Assembly: GCF_014646335.1 (NCBI RefSeq)
Contig: NZ_BMNG01000001.1
Coordinates: forward strand, 742,219 to 806,218
Source of the DNA: Streptomyces lasiicapitis
GTDB taxonomy: Bacteria; Actinomycetota; Actinomycetes; Streptomycetales; Streptomycetaceae
Length of the DNA stretch: 64,000 nucleotides
Reading direction: 5' to 3'
Part shown: in pieces, positions 35,137-43,308 of the stretch
Numbering within the stretch: the stretch's first letter is position 1
How the letters are laid out: every line of letters starts with the position of its first letter
Position numbers and translations under genes: made by a program
The notes under the pieces: generated by a model
What the model was told of the DNA's origin: nothing
Seen by the model: only the letters and a program-made list of their open reading frames with translations
Databases searched by the model: none

Positions 35137-35595
35137 ATGAGCAGCAGCAAGCGCGGCGCCAAGGTCAGCCTCGACGTCATGCAGGGTCTGATGGCCGCGG
35201 GCCAGGCCGCCTCCAAGGGCTTGGACGTCCGCCTCAAGCATCTGCTCGAGATCCGCGCCTCACAGATCAACCACTGTGCGTACTGCATCGACATGCACAT
35301 CAAGGACGCGAAGCTCGCCGGCGAGACGGATGAGCGGATCTACTTCCTCAACGCCTGGGAGGAAGCCGCCAGTCACTACTCCGAGAAGGAGCAGGCCGCT
35401 CTGGCCCTGACGGAGGCGATCACCGTCCTCACGGACGGGTTCGTGCCCGACGAGGTGTACGAGCGGGCGGCCAAGCACTTCGACGAGCGTGAGCTCGGAC
35501 AGCTCATCTCGACCATCACCCTCATCAACGCCTGGAACCGCATCAACGTCAGCATCCGGAACCCGCCCACCTACAAGCCCGGCGAGCACGCGTGA
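35137..35595 (+). CDS. Carboxymuconolactone decarboxylase / AhpD-like protein 2
   Basis: 152 residues; AAAGG eight bases before the ATG. Same core as its neighbour: EIRASQINHCAYCIDMHIKD with C47-x-x-C50 and H54, and the shared FVPDEVYERAAKHFDE. A tandem duplication; the N-terminus is shorter by about 20 residues. Its stop overlaps the start of the next gene (GTGA), so translation is coupled. Confidence 0.9.
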   Translation: MSSSKRGAKVSLDVMQGLMAAGQAASKGLDVRLKHLLEIRASQINHCAYCIDMHIKDAKLAGETDERIYFLNAWEEAASHYSEKEQAALALTEAITVLTDGFVPDEVYERAAKHFDERELGQLISTITLINAWNRINVSIRNPPTYKPGEHA

Positions 35596-36329
35596 CGGGC
35601 GGCGGTGTCGAGGCGTTCCGTGCGTTGCACCACGGGCGGGCCGCGGGCGATCCGCTGATTCTGCCCGGGCCCTGGGACGTCGCCAGCGCGCGGGTCTTCG
35701 AGGACGCGGGGTTCGCCGCGCTCGCCACGCCCAGCGCGGGGATCGCGGCTTCGCTCGGGTACGCGGACGGGGCTGTGCCGCCGCGGGAGATGTTCGCGGC
35801 GGTGGGGCGGATCGCGGGGGGTGTGTCCGTGCCCGTCAGCGCGGATGTCGAGGACGGGTACGGTCTTCCGGCCCGGGAGTTGGTGGACCGGCTGTTCGAC
35901 GCCGGGGTCGTCGGGTGCAACCTGGAGGACTCCTGGGGCGGCAAGGCCGAACGGAGCGGGACGCTCAAGGAGGCTTCCGCGCAGGCGGACTATCTCGCGG
36001 AGGTGCGGGCCGTCGCCGGGGCGGAGCTGTTCATCAACGCGCGCGTCGACACGTACGTACGCGGGGTCGCGGACCTGGAGGAGACGGTCAGGCGGGCTCG
36101 CCTGTACGTCGAGGCGGGGGCGGACTGTGTGTACGTCATCCTCGCCCCGGCCGACGTTCTGCCCGCGTTGCGGGACGGTATCGAGGGGCCGCTCAACGCC
36201 ATCGCCATACCTGGCGGGCCCTCCCCCAAGGAGCTTGGTGAACTGGGTGCCACGCGCATCACCTTCGGGCCGGGGTTGCAACGACAGGCCATGGCGGCGC
36301 TGAAGGGCATCGCGTCGGACCTGGGGTAG
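35592..36329 (+). CDS. Isocitrate lyase/PEP mutase family protein
   Basis: 245 residues from GTG overlapping the previous stop. Barrel features of the ICL/PEPM superfamily: LILPGPWDVASARVFEDAGF, VSADVEDGYGL (metal-binding Asp/Glu), GCNLEDS, FINARVDTYV. The usual isocitrate lyase KxCGH loop is missing, as in phosphonopyruvate hydrolase or oxaloacetate decarboxylase-like members. The operon context (two AhpD-like proteins, MocR) suggests breakdown of a small oxo-acid; exact reaction unknown. Confidence 0.88.
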   Translation: MTGGGVEAFRALHHGRAAGDPLILPGPWDVASARVFEDAGFAALATPSAGIAASLGYADGAVPPREMFAAVGRIAGGVSVPVSADVEDGYGLPARELVDRLFDAGVVGCNLEDSWGGKAERSGTLKEASAQADYLAEVRAVAGAELFINARVDTYVRGVADLEETVRRARLYVEAGADCVYVILAPADVLPALRDGIEGPLNAIAIPGGPSPKELGELGATRITFGPGLQRQAMAALKGIASDLG

Positions 36330-36374
36330 GCCTACAAGGCCTACAAGGTCCACCAGGTCCACCAGGTCCACCAG
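36330..36374. repeat. Five 9-bp tandem units directly after the ICL/PEPM stop
   Basis: Two GCCTACAAG and three GTCCACCAG units. They are in phase with the stop codon just before them. Simple-sequence expansion; no function assigned. Confidence 0.9.
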
Positions 36375-36382
36375 GCCCATCG

Positions 36383-36415
36383 GACCCGCACTGGCTTGTT
36401 CCGCCCGTGCGGGTC
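36383..36415 (+). terminator. Likely terminator of the AhpD/PEPM operon
   Basis: GACCCGCAC ... GTGCGGGTC, a 9-bp stem with a 15-base loop, 54 bp after the ICL/PEPM stop and 96 bp before the next gene. Confidence 0.5.
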
Positions 36416-36510
36416 TCAGCCATCACACACCCAGACCTCCTTTCACGGCGGCCCGGATCCGGATAAGCCTTGTCCGGCATGCCAGGGCCGAACGCGGAAG
36501 GAGACAGGAA

Positions 36511-37728
36511 ATGACGCAGGGGTACGAACCTTTCTCAAAGTCCCTCGACGAGTTTCTCGACCGGATCAGGAACTGGTACGAGAAGGACGAGAAAGAGTTC
36601 AAGAAGGGCTACGACGCGGCGATCCACGGCATCAAGCCGTACCCGGACGGCACACCGGACGGCGTGAAGTACGACTGGAAGAAGCCGGGAATCGAGACTC
36701 TGTGCCGGTTCTTCAGGGAGTGGTACGGCTGGGAGTCGGGGGTCCACAACGGCCTCGACTACATAGAGAAGTTCAGCTGGATCAGCTACGAGAACGAGCC
36801 TGGCCGGAACTTCGTCATCTCCGGCCTGGGGCGCTACATGACCGCCGACTTCACGAATCTGCAAGGCATGCAGATGGACGGGAAGCTGGACGGCGACAAG
36901 TGGCACGAGGTCATCGGGAAGTGGATCGACGAGCTCGGCCCGAAGCGTATGGACGAGTACAAGGTCGAGAACTGGAAGACCTTCAACGAGTTCTTCGTCC
37001 GGGAGATCAAGGACGGCCGGCGGCCGGTCGACGCCAAGGACGACATCGGCGTCGTGGTCGCTCCGGCCGACTGCGTCATCAACATGGTCGTCGACAACCT
37101 GACCGCGAAGACTCGGATCAACGTCAAGACGGTGACCTTGAGCGTCGACGAGCTGCTCCACGGTTCCGAGTACGCCCGCCATTTCGACGGCGGGACCGCG
37201 GTGTCGTGCGTCCTGATGCCCGACAGCTACCACTGGTACCACGCACCGGTGGCGGGTGAGGTGGTGGAATCCTGCGAGGACGTCGAGGGCGCGTACTACG
37301 GGTTCCGGAACTTCCCCGACCTGCTGGACAAGGGGGACGTCGGATACGGCTACGACTACTCGGACTTCGAGAAGTTCCGCCGGGGATACCTCATCCTCAA
37401 GACGCAGTACTTGAACGCGTCGGGAGGACCGGACGGCGAAGGGTACGTCGGCATGGTGCCCGTCGGCCTCAACTCGATCGCCTCCGTGAACTTCCTGGAC
37501 AAGTTCAAGTCCCCGCTCCAGCGGCCGGTCACGGTGGAAAAGGGCGAGCGGATAGGGAACTTCAAGTACGGCGGCTCCCTGAACATCCTGCTGTTCGAGA
37601 AGGACCGGTTCCCCGCGGTGCAATTGCTCCAGGGGCAGCGCATCGGCGTCCTGGAGCAGACGGAACGTACCGCCAAACTGTTCCGCGGCTCCTACCGCAC
37701 CCGGTCCCGGCGAACGAACGGAAGGTGA
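36511..37728 (+). CDS. Phosphatidylserine-decarboxylase-like pyruvoyl enzyme
   Basis: 405 residues, AAGGAG eight bases before the ATG. N-terminal PSD-associated region (1-150), then the PSD fold: TFNEFFVREIKDGRRPVD (157-174), PADC with D187 in place of PADG, PDSYHWYHAPV with H241/H244, GYVGMVPVGL, and the self-cleavage region FKYGGSLNILLF with G354-G355-S356, where Ser would become the pyruvoyl group. No membrane segment, and longer than bacterial PSD (about 215-330). The organisation is closer to soluble PSD-like amino-acid decarboxylases (PsiD type) than to phospholipid PSD, so a free amino acid is a plausible substrate. Three bases before the S10 gene. Confidence 0.82.
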   Translation: MTQGYEPFSKSLDEFLDRIRNWYEKDEKEFKKGYDAAIHGIKPYPDGTPDGVKYDWKKPGIETLCRFFREWYGWESGVHNGLDYIEKFSWISYENEPGRNFVISGLGRYMTADFTNLQGMQMDGKLDGDKWHEVIGKWIDELGPKRMDEYKVENWKTFNEFFVREIKDGRRPVDAKDDIGVVVAPADCVINMVVDNLTAKTRINVKTVTLSVDELLHGSEYARHFDGGTAVSCVLMPDSYHWYHAPVAGEVVESCEDVEGAYYGFRNFPDLLDKGDVGYGYDYSDFEKFRRGYLILKTQYLNASGGPDGEGYVGMVPVGLNSIASVNFLDKFKSPLQRPVTVEKGERIGNFKYGGSLNILLFEKDRFPAVQLLQGQRIGVLEQTERTAKLFRGSYRTRSRRTNGR

Positions 37729-37731
37729 GCC

Positions 37732-39096
37732 ATGTCGGACCCGGACCTTGTCGCCTCGATCCCGGCGAACGTCCTCAACACCCAGAGCATCGACTTAAGT
37801 TCCGGCGACACCAAGAAAGCGCGCTCCTACGCCGGGCACGTACACATCGACAGCACGGAGCATCCGCACGCCAAGGACCACCTGTTCTACTGGTTCTTCG
37901 AGAGCCAGACCTGCGACCCGCACGTCGAGGCCGCCGACCAGCAGGAGCTGATCAGCCGGACACCACTCCTTATCTGGCTCAACGGCGGACCCGGCGCCTC
38001 CTCGCTCCTCGGCCTCTTCCTGGAGAACGGGCCGCTGTCCATCGGCGACGACGCCGCCGGGACGATATCGGTGACCCCCAACTCCTGGAACCAGGAGGCG
38101 CACGTCGTCTTCTGGGACCAGCCCATCGGCACCGGATACAGCTACTCCGACACCGAGGAGTACGTCGGCAGCGAGCGGGCCCTCAGCCAGATGTTCTGGA
38201 AGGCCCTGCGGGAGTTCTTCCACCTGCATCCGGAGTACGAGGAATGCCCGCTGTACGTCTGCGGCGAGAGCTACGCCGGCAAGTACGTGCCGGCCATCGC
38301 CCTGGAGATCGACCGGCAGAACGGCCGGGTCCCGGAGGACGAACGCGTCAACCTGAAGGGCATCGCCGTCGGCAACGGCTGGATCAAGCCCGAGCTGTCG
38401 CTCCGCGTCCTGATCGACTACGCCTACACGACCGGGTTCCTCGGCATCGGCCAGAAGGACTCCCTGGACAGGGACTACGCCGATTTCCAGGACGCCCTCA
38501 GGAAGCAGGACATGGAGGAGGCCACCAGGCTCGGCAATGACCTGGTGGCCGCGGTCCAGGCGTACGGAGGGAACTTCGACGTCTACGACGTCCGGCGCTG
38601 GGACGATCTGCCCATGGGGGCGCTGAGCGCCTATCTGAACAGCGCGGCCGTGAAGAACGCGCTGCACGTGCCCGAGAACGTCGCGTGGCAGAGCGCCGAC
38701 GACCACGGCCCGGTGGCCGAGGCGCTGGTGCGGGACAACATGGCGGACGGCTCCTGGCGGTACGCCGAGATCGTCGACAAGGGCTACAAGACCCTGCTCT
38801 ACACCGGGAACTTCGACACCGCCTGCGGCTACCGGAGCACGGAGGAGATCCTCGACGACCTCATGCGGCAGAAGGGCCGCGATCAGCACGCGCAGTGGCG
38901 TGCCGCGCCCCGGCTGATCTGGACCCAGGCACAGGGCGACCCGAAGGGATTCGTCCGCGGCCTCAGGAACCTGACGCAGGTCGGCGTGCCCGACTCCGGC
39001 CACCAGGTGCCCGCGTTCCAGCCCGGGATCTGCCGGGAGATGCTCTACAACTGGCTCTTCGACCGCCCGTTCGCGGGCCGTGTGCCGGTGAAGTAG
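37732..39096 (+). CDS. S10 family serine carboxypeptidase, cytosolic
   Basis: 454 residues. Oxyanion loop WLNGGPGASS (82-91), nucleophile S180 in GESYAGKYVP, D362 in YTGNFDTACGY, H424 in DSGHQVPAFQP: a complete S10 triad. Eukaryotic S10 enzymes are secreted or vacuolar; this one has no signal peptide. The family also contains acyltransferases (SCPL) that move acyl groups from glucose esters. Leu22 is a TTA codon (37795-37797), rare in Streptomyces and dependent on bldA tRNA, so translation may be limited to late growth. Coupled to the PSD-like gene. Confidence 0.88.
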   Translation: MSDPDLVASIPANVLNTQSIDLSSGDTKKARSYAGHVHIDSTEHPHAKDHLFYWFFESQTCDPHVEAADQQELISRTPLLIWLNGGPGASSLLGLFLENGPLSIGDDAAGTISVTPNSWNQEAHVVFWDQPIGTGYSYSDTEEYVGSERALSQMFWKALREFFHLHPEYEECPLYVCGESYAGKYVPAIALEIDRQNGRVPEDERVNLKGIAVGNGWIKPELSLRVLIDYAYTTGFLGIGQKDSLDRDYADFQDALRKQDMEEATRLGNDLVAAVQAYGGNFDVYDVRRWDDLPMGALSAYLNSAAVKNALHVPENVAWQSADDHGPVAEALVRDNMADGSWRYAEIVDKGYKTLLYTGNFDTACGYRSTEEILDDLMRQKGRDQHAQWRAAPRLIWTQAQGDPKGFVRGLRNLTQVGVPDSGHQVPAFQPGICREMLYNWLFDRPFAGRVPVK

Positions 39097-39114
39097 CGCA
39101 CCCCGGACCCCTGC

Positions 39115-39162
39115 TCCTCAAACGCCGGACGGGCTATTCATAGCCCGTCCGGCGTTTGAGGA
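39115..39162. terminator. 22-bp perfect hairpin between convergent genes, built from repeat A ends
   Basis: TCCTCAAACGCCGGACGGGCTA, loop TTCA, exact complement. The right half is the start of repeat A; the left half is the same sequence inverted. It sits 18 bp after the S10 stop and can end transcription from both sides. Confidence 0.85.
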
Positions 39163-39210
39163 CGAGGCGCGGAGCGCCGACGGGGGGTCCGGGGGCGGAG
39201 CCCCCGGTCT
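39141..39210 (+). repeat. Dispersed repeat A, copy 3
   Basis: TAGCCCGTCCGGCGTTTGAG, GGCGCGGAGCGCC and CCGGGGGC-GGA-GCCCCCGG (39189-39207), in the same order as copy 1. It ends 12 bp before the stop of the betaine-binding protein gene on the minus strand. Confidence 0.88.
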
Positions 39211-39221
39211 TTGAGTGCGGG

Positions 39222-40187
39222 CTACTTCGGGAGCCACGTCCTCCACGTGGCCCTGTTCGCGTCGACCCACTTCTTCGCCGCGTCCTCCGGCGACATCTTC
39301 TGGTCCGCGATCATGAGGGAGACCTCGTTCTGGTCGGCCTCGGTCCACTTGAAGTTCTTCAGGAACTGGGCCGCCTTGCCGCCGTTCTTGGCGAAGTCGG
39401 CGTTGAGGAACTTCTGGAGGGGGGTGTGCGGGTAGGCGCACTTGATCTTGACGGGGTCGGCGTCGCAGCCCTCCTTGTAGGCGGGGAGCTTCACCTCCGT
39501 CATGGGGACCTTCTTGAACAGCCACTGCGGCTTGTACCAGTAGGTCAGGAACGGCTTCTGCTGCTTGGCGAACTGTTCGATCTGGGTGATCTGCGCGGCC
39601 TCGGAGCCCGCGAAGACGACCTTGTAGTCCAGGCCGAGGTTCTCGACGAGGGCCTTGTCGTTGGTGACGTAGGACGGGGAGCCGTCCATGAGCTGGCCCT
39701 TGCCGCCGCTCTCCGGCGTACGGAAGTCCTTCGCGTACTTGTTGAGGTTCTTCCAGTCGGTGACGTCGGGGTGCTTCTTGGCGAAGTACGTGGGGACGTA
39801 CCAGCCGATGTGGCCGGTCACGCCGATGTCGCCGCCGGGCGTGATGGTCTTCTTGTCCTTGATGTAGCGCTGTTCCTGGTCCGGGTGGCCCCAGTCCTCC
39901 ATGATCGCGTCGACGCGGCCCTGGCTGAGGGCGTCCCAGGCGGGGATCTCGTCGATCTGGACCTTGTCGACGCGGTAGCCGAGCTCGTTCTTGAGCAGGT
40001 ACTCGGCCACGGCGACATCGGCCTGCGCGCCCACCCAGGACTGCACGGACAGCGTCACGGTCTTGGCGCCCGCCGCGTTGGCGTACGGCGACGCCTGCTT
40101 GGACATGTCGGCCTTGCCGCAGCCGGAGAGGGCGACGAGGGCGCCGAGTCCCGCCAGCGCGGCGGTCACGCGTGTACGTGTACGCAT
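39222..40187 (-). CDS. Glycine betaine ABC transporter substrate-binding lipoprotein (OpuAC/ProX type)
   Basis: 321 residues. Lipobox LSGC after a short signal (MRTRTRVTAALAGLGALVAL). OpuAC features: VTLSVQSWVGAQADVAVAEY, VDAIMEDWGHPD and YWYKPQWLFKKVPMTEVKLP, with Trp/Tyr that make the aromatic cage for quaternary amines. Start is the ATG two bases after the permease stop. Last gene of the betaine operon. Together with permease and ATPase it imports glycine betaine or choline. Confidence 0.92.
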   Translation of the reverse strand: MRTRTRVTAALAGLGALVALSGCGKADMSKQASPYANAAGAKTVTLSVQSWVGAQADVAVAEYLLKNELGYRVDKVQIDEIPAWDALSQGRVDAIMEDWGHPDQEQRYIKDKKTITPGGDIGVTGHIGWYVPTYFAKKHPDVTDWKNLNKYAKDFRTPESGGKGQLMDGSPSYVTNDKALVENLGLDYKVVFAGSEAAQITQIEQFAKQQKPFLTYWYKPQWLFKKVPMTEVKLPAYKEGCDADPVKIKCAYPHTPLQKFLNADFAKNGGKAAQFLKNFKWTEADQNEVSLMIADQKMSPEDAAKKWVDANRATWRTWLPK

Positions 40188-40189
40188 GG

Positions 40190-42157
40190 TCAGGCTCCCT
40201 TCTTCGCGCGGCGTTCCGTCGGCTGCGTCACGCGGTCGAGCATGAGGCCGAGGCAGACGATGGCGACACCGCCGACCAGGCCGGTGGCCAGGTCGCCGCG
40301 GGCCAGACCGGCGAGGACGTCGTAGCCGAGGCCGCCACCGCCGACCAGGCCGCCGATGACGACGACGGCGAGGACGAGCACGACGCCCTGGTTGAGGGCG
40401 AGCATCAGCGCGGGGCGTGCCAGCGGGAGCTGGACCTGGCGCAGCTGCTGCCAGTTGGTGGCGCCGAGGGACCGTGAGGACTCCATCGCGGCGGGGTTCA
40501 CCTGGCGCAGGCCCTGCGTGGTGATGCGGATGACGGCGGGCAGCGCGTACACGACGGCCGCGGCGACGGCGGGGGCACGGCCCACGCCGAACAGGGCGAC
40601 CACCGGGATCAGGTACACGAACTGCGGCATCGTCTGGAAGACGTCCAGGACGGGCCGGAGCAGGGCTTCGAGGCGTCGGCTGCGCGAGGCCGCGATGCCG
40701 ATCGCGAAGCCGAGGACGACGGTCACGGCCACGCCCGCGAGGACCTGGGAGAGGGTGTCGAGCGACGCGTTCCACACGCCCATGACGCCGATCGCCGCCA
40801 TCGCGAGGACGGCGGTGAGCGCCGTCTGCCAGGTGCCGATCACCCAGGCGAGGGCCGCCACGATAAGCAGCACCGACCACCAGGGCAGGCCCTGCAGGCC
40901 GTCGCGCACCGGGTCGAGTACGTACGTCGTGAAGTGCGCGGCCCAGTCCGCCGTACCGCCGACCACGGGCACGCCCGTGTACAGGTGGTCGACCATCCAG
41001 TCCTTGGCGGTGTTCACGGGCTCGGCGATCTGCACGACCCAGCTCGTGGGCCACTCCAGGCGGTCCGCGAACCTGGCCGCGAGGGCGCAGGCCAGGGTCA
41101 CGGCGGCGGCGATCGACCAGCCGCGCCAGCCGCGCAGCGGCGAGGTGTCCTCGGCGTGCGCGCCGAGGCGTTCGCCCGCCGCGCCGGTGACGCGGTCGAG
41201 GACGACGGCGAGCAGCACGATGGGGATGCCGGCGGCGAGGGCCTGGCCGACGTCGACGGTGGAGAGCGCCTGGTAGACGCGGTCACCGAGGCCGCCCGCG
41301 CCGATCACGGACGCGATGACGGCCATGGAGAGCGCCATCATGATGGTCTGGTTGAGGCCGAGGAGGAGTTCCTTGCGGGCCAGCGGCAGGCGCGCGGACA
41401 GCAGGCGCTGGCGCGCGGTCGCGCCGAGCGATGCCACCGCCTCCATCACGCCGCCGTCGGCGCCGCGCAGCCCGAGGGCCGTGAGGCGGGCCATCGGCGG
41501 GGCCGAGTACACGACCGTCGCGAGGACGGCCGCGGGCACGCCGATGCCGAAGACGAGCACGACGGGCAGGAGGTACGCGAAGGCCGGGAGCACCTGCATG
41601 GTGTCAAGGACCGGGCGCATCAGGCGGAAGATCCGGTCGTTGAGGCCCGCGGCGAGGCCGAGCAGCATGCCGAGGATCACCGAGGAGAGCACAGCGACGA
41701 CCATCAGCGCGAGCGTCTGCATCGTCGGCACCCACATGCCGAGCAGTCCGCAGACGGCGAAGGCCGCGGTGGCCAGGGCGGCGAGCTTCAGGCCCGCGAC
41801 GCGCCAGGCGATCGCGCCCGCGGCGACGGTGACGCCCGCCCAGCCCGCGGCGAGCAGCACCAGGTAGACGCCGCGCACGGACAGCACGATGGCGTTGGAG
41901 ATGTGCCCGAAGAAGTAGGTGAACAGCCAGTGGCTGTCGCGGTTGTCGATGATCCAGTCGCTGGCCTTGGTGAGCGGCTCGGTCAGGTCGACGGTGAGCG
42001 CGTCCGGCCAGGCGCCGGAGGCCCACTTGGCGTTGAGGATCGGTACGGCGACGGCCGCGACGACGGCGAGCAGCAGGAGCTTGACGACGGCGCGGCGGCG
42101 CAGCAGGGCGCCGATCCCGGTATCTCGCAGGGGTCCGGAGGCGGTGGCGGTGGCCAT
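40190..42157 (-). CDS. Glycine betaine ABC permease, two fused ProW-type domains
   Basis: 655 residues, roughly double the usual ProW/OpuAB length. The two halves each have a binding-protein-dependent transport domain: first EAA-like loop GVMEAVASLGATARQRLLSA, second NPAAMESSRSLGATNWQQLR, about 300 residues apart. Each half starts with a segment ending EPLTKASDWIIDN or EPVNTAKDWMVDH, so it arose by tandem duplication and fusion. One chain can then form the whole membrane channel. The ATPase gene overlaps by a single base. Confidence 0.92.
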   Translation of the reverse strand: MATATASGPLRDTGIGALLRRRAVVKLLLLAVVAAVAVPILNAKWASGAWPDALTVDLTEPLTKASDWIIDNRDSHWLFTYFFGHISNAIVLSVRGVYLVLLAAGWAGVTVAAGAIAWRVAGLKLAALATAAFAVCGLLGMWVPTMQTLALMVVAVLSSVILGMLLGLAAGLNDRIFRLMRPVLDTMQVLPAFAYLLPVVLVFGIGVPAAVLATVVYSAPPMARLTALGLRGADGGVMEAVASLGATARQRLLSARLPLARKELLLGLNQTIMMALSMAVIASVIGAGGLGDRVYQALSTVDVGQALAAGIPIVLLAVVLDRVTGAAGERLGAHAEDTSPLRGWRGWSIAAAVTLACALAARFADRLEWPTSWVVQIAEPVNTAKDWMVDHLYTGVPVVGGTADWAAHFTTYVLDPVRDGLQGLPWWSVLLIVAALAWVIGTWQTALTAVLAMAAIGVMGVWNASLDTLSQVLAGVAVTVVLGFAIGIAASRSRRLEALLRPVLDVFQTMPQFVYLIPVVALFGVGRAPAVAAAVVYALPAVIRITTQGLRQVNPAAMESSRSLGATNWQQLRQVQLPLARPALMLALNQGVVLVLAVVVIGGLVGGGGLGYDVLAGLARGDLATGLVGGVAIVCLGLMLDRVTQPTERRAKKGA

Positions 42158-43308
42158 CAGGAAGCCACCTCGCCGGTTACCTCTTTACGTATCCCGGAAG
42201 CAGCCTTCGCGGGTGCCCGCGTGCCGCCCTTGGGCGCCACGCCCGCGACCACGCCGATCAGCTGCTCGTGGTCCACGACGCCCAGGCACCGGCCGCCGTC
42301 CATCACGCGCGCCGGGAACCCGGTGCGGGCGACGGCCTCGATGGCCTCGGACACGGTCGCGTCGGGCGCGATCGCCGGGCCCTTGGTGTCCTCGTCCGCG
42401 TCGGAGTCGACGGGACGCATGGCGCTGCGGCAGGTCATGACCTGCTCGCGCGGCACGTCCCGGACGAAGTCGCGTACGTAGTCGTCGGCGGGCGAGCCCA
42501 CGATCTCCTCGGGCGTGCCGAGCTGGACGACGCGGCCGTCGCGCATCAGCGCGATGCGGTCGCCGAGCTTCAGGGCCTCGCTGAGGTCGTGCGTGATGAA
42601 GACCATGGTGCGGCCCTCTTCGCGGTGCAGGCGGACGACCTCCTCCTGCATGTCGCGGCGGATCAGCGGGTCGAGGGCGCTGAACGGCTCGTCGAAGAGC
42701 AGGACCTCGGGGTCGACGGCGAGGGCGCGGGCGAGGCCGACGCGCTGCTGCTGGCCGCCGGAGAGCTGGCCGGGCTTGCGCTGCTCCAGGCCTTCGAGGC
42801 CGACCTTCTCGATGACCTTCATGGCCTTCTCGCGGCGCTCGGCGCGCGCGACGCCCTGGATCTCCAGGCCGTACGCGACGTTGTCGAGGACCGTGCGGTG
42901 CGGGAGCAGGCCGAAGTGCTGGAAGACCATGGACGCGCGGTGGCGGCGCAGTTCGCGCAGCCGGTTCTTGTCCATGGCGAGGACGTCCTCGCCGTCGATC
43001 TCGATCGCGCCGGACGTCGGCTCGATGAGGCGGGTCAGACAGCGCACGAGCGTGGACTTGCCGGAGCCCGACAGGCCCATGACGACGAAGACCTCGCCCT
43101 TCTTCACCTCGAAGGACACATCGCGCACGGCGGCCGTGCAGCCGGTGCGCTCCCGCAGCTCGACGGGGTCGAGGGAGGTCAGCTCGCTGTCACCGGGGAC
43201 GCGCTCGGCCTTGGGGCCGAACACCTTCCACAGGTTGTCGACGGCGAAGACGACGTCCGTGGACGCGTCGGTCGCGGTGGCGGTGGCGGTAGTGGCGGAC
43301 TCGCTCAT
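42157..43308 (-). CDS. Glycine betaine ABC transporter ATP-binding protein with CBS-type C-terminus
   Basis: 383 residues. Walker [10 protein letters not shown], signature [16 protein letters not shown], Walker [13 protein letters not shown] and the H-loop FITHDL. The last 100 residues ([33 protein letters not shown]) form CBS-like halves as in OpuAA, where they sense ionic strength. ATG overlaps the GMC dehydrogenase stop (ATGA), and the gene ends at the permease start, so the operon is translationally coupled. Confidence 0.93.
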   Translation of the reverse strand: MSESATTATATATDASTDVVFAVDNLWKVFGPKAERVPGDSELTSLDPVELRERTGCTAAVRDVSFEVKKGEVFVVMGLSGSGKSTLVRCLTRLIEPTSGAIEIDGEDVLAMDKNRLRELRRHRASMVFQHFGLLPHRTVLDNVAYGLEIQGVARAERREKAMKVIEKVGLEGLEQRKPGQLSGGQQQRVGLARALAVDPEVLLFDEPFSALDPLIRRDMQEEVVRLHREEGRTMVFITHDLSEALKLGDRIALMRDGRVVQLGTPEEIVGSPADDYVRDFVRDVPREQVMTCRSAMRPVDSDADEDTKGPAIAPDATVSEAIEAVARTGFPARVMDGGRCLGVVDHEQLIGVVAGVAPKGGTRAPAKAASGIRKEVTGEVAS

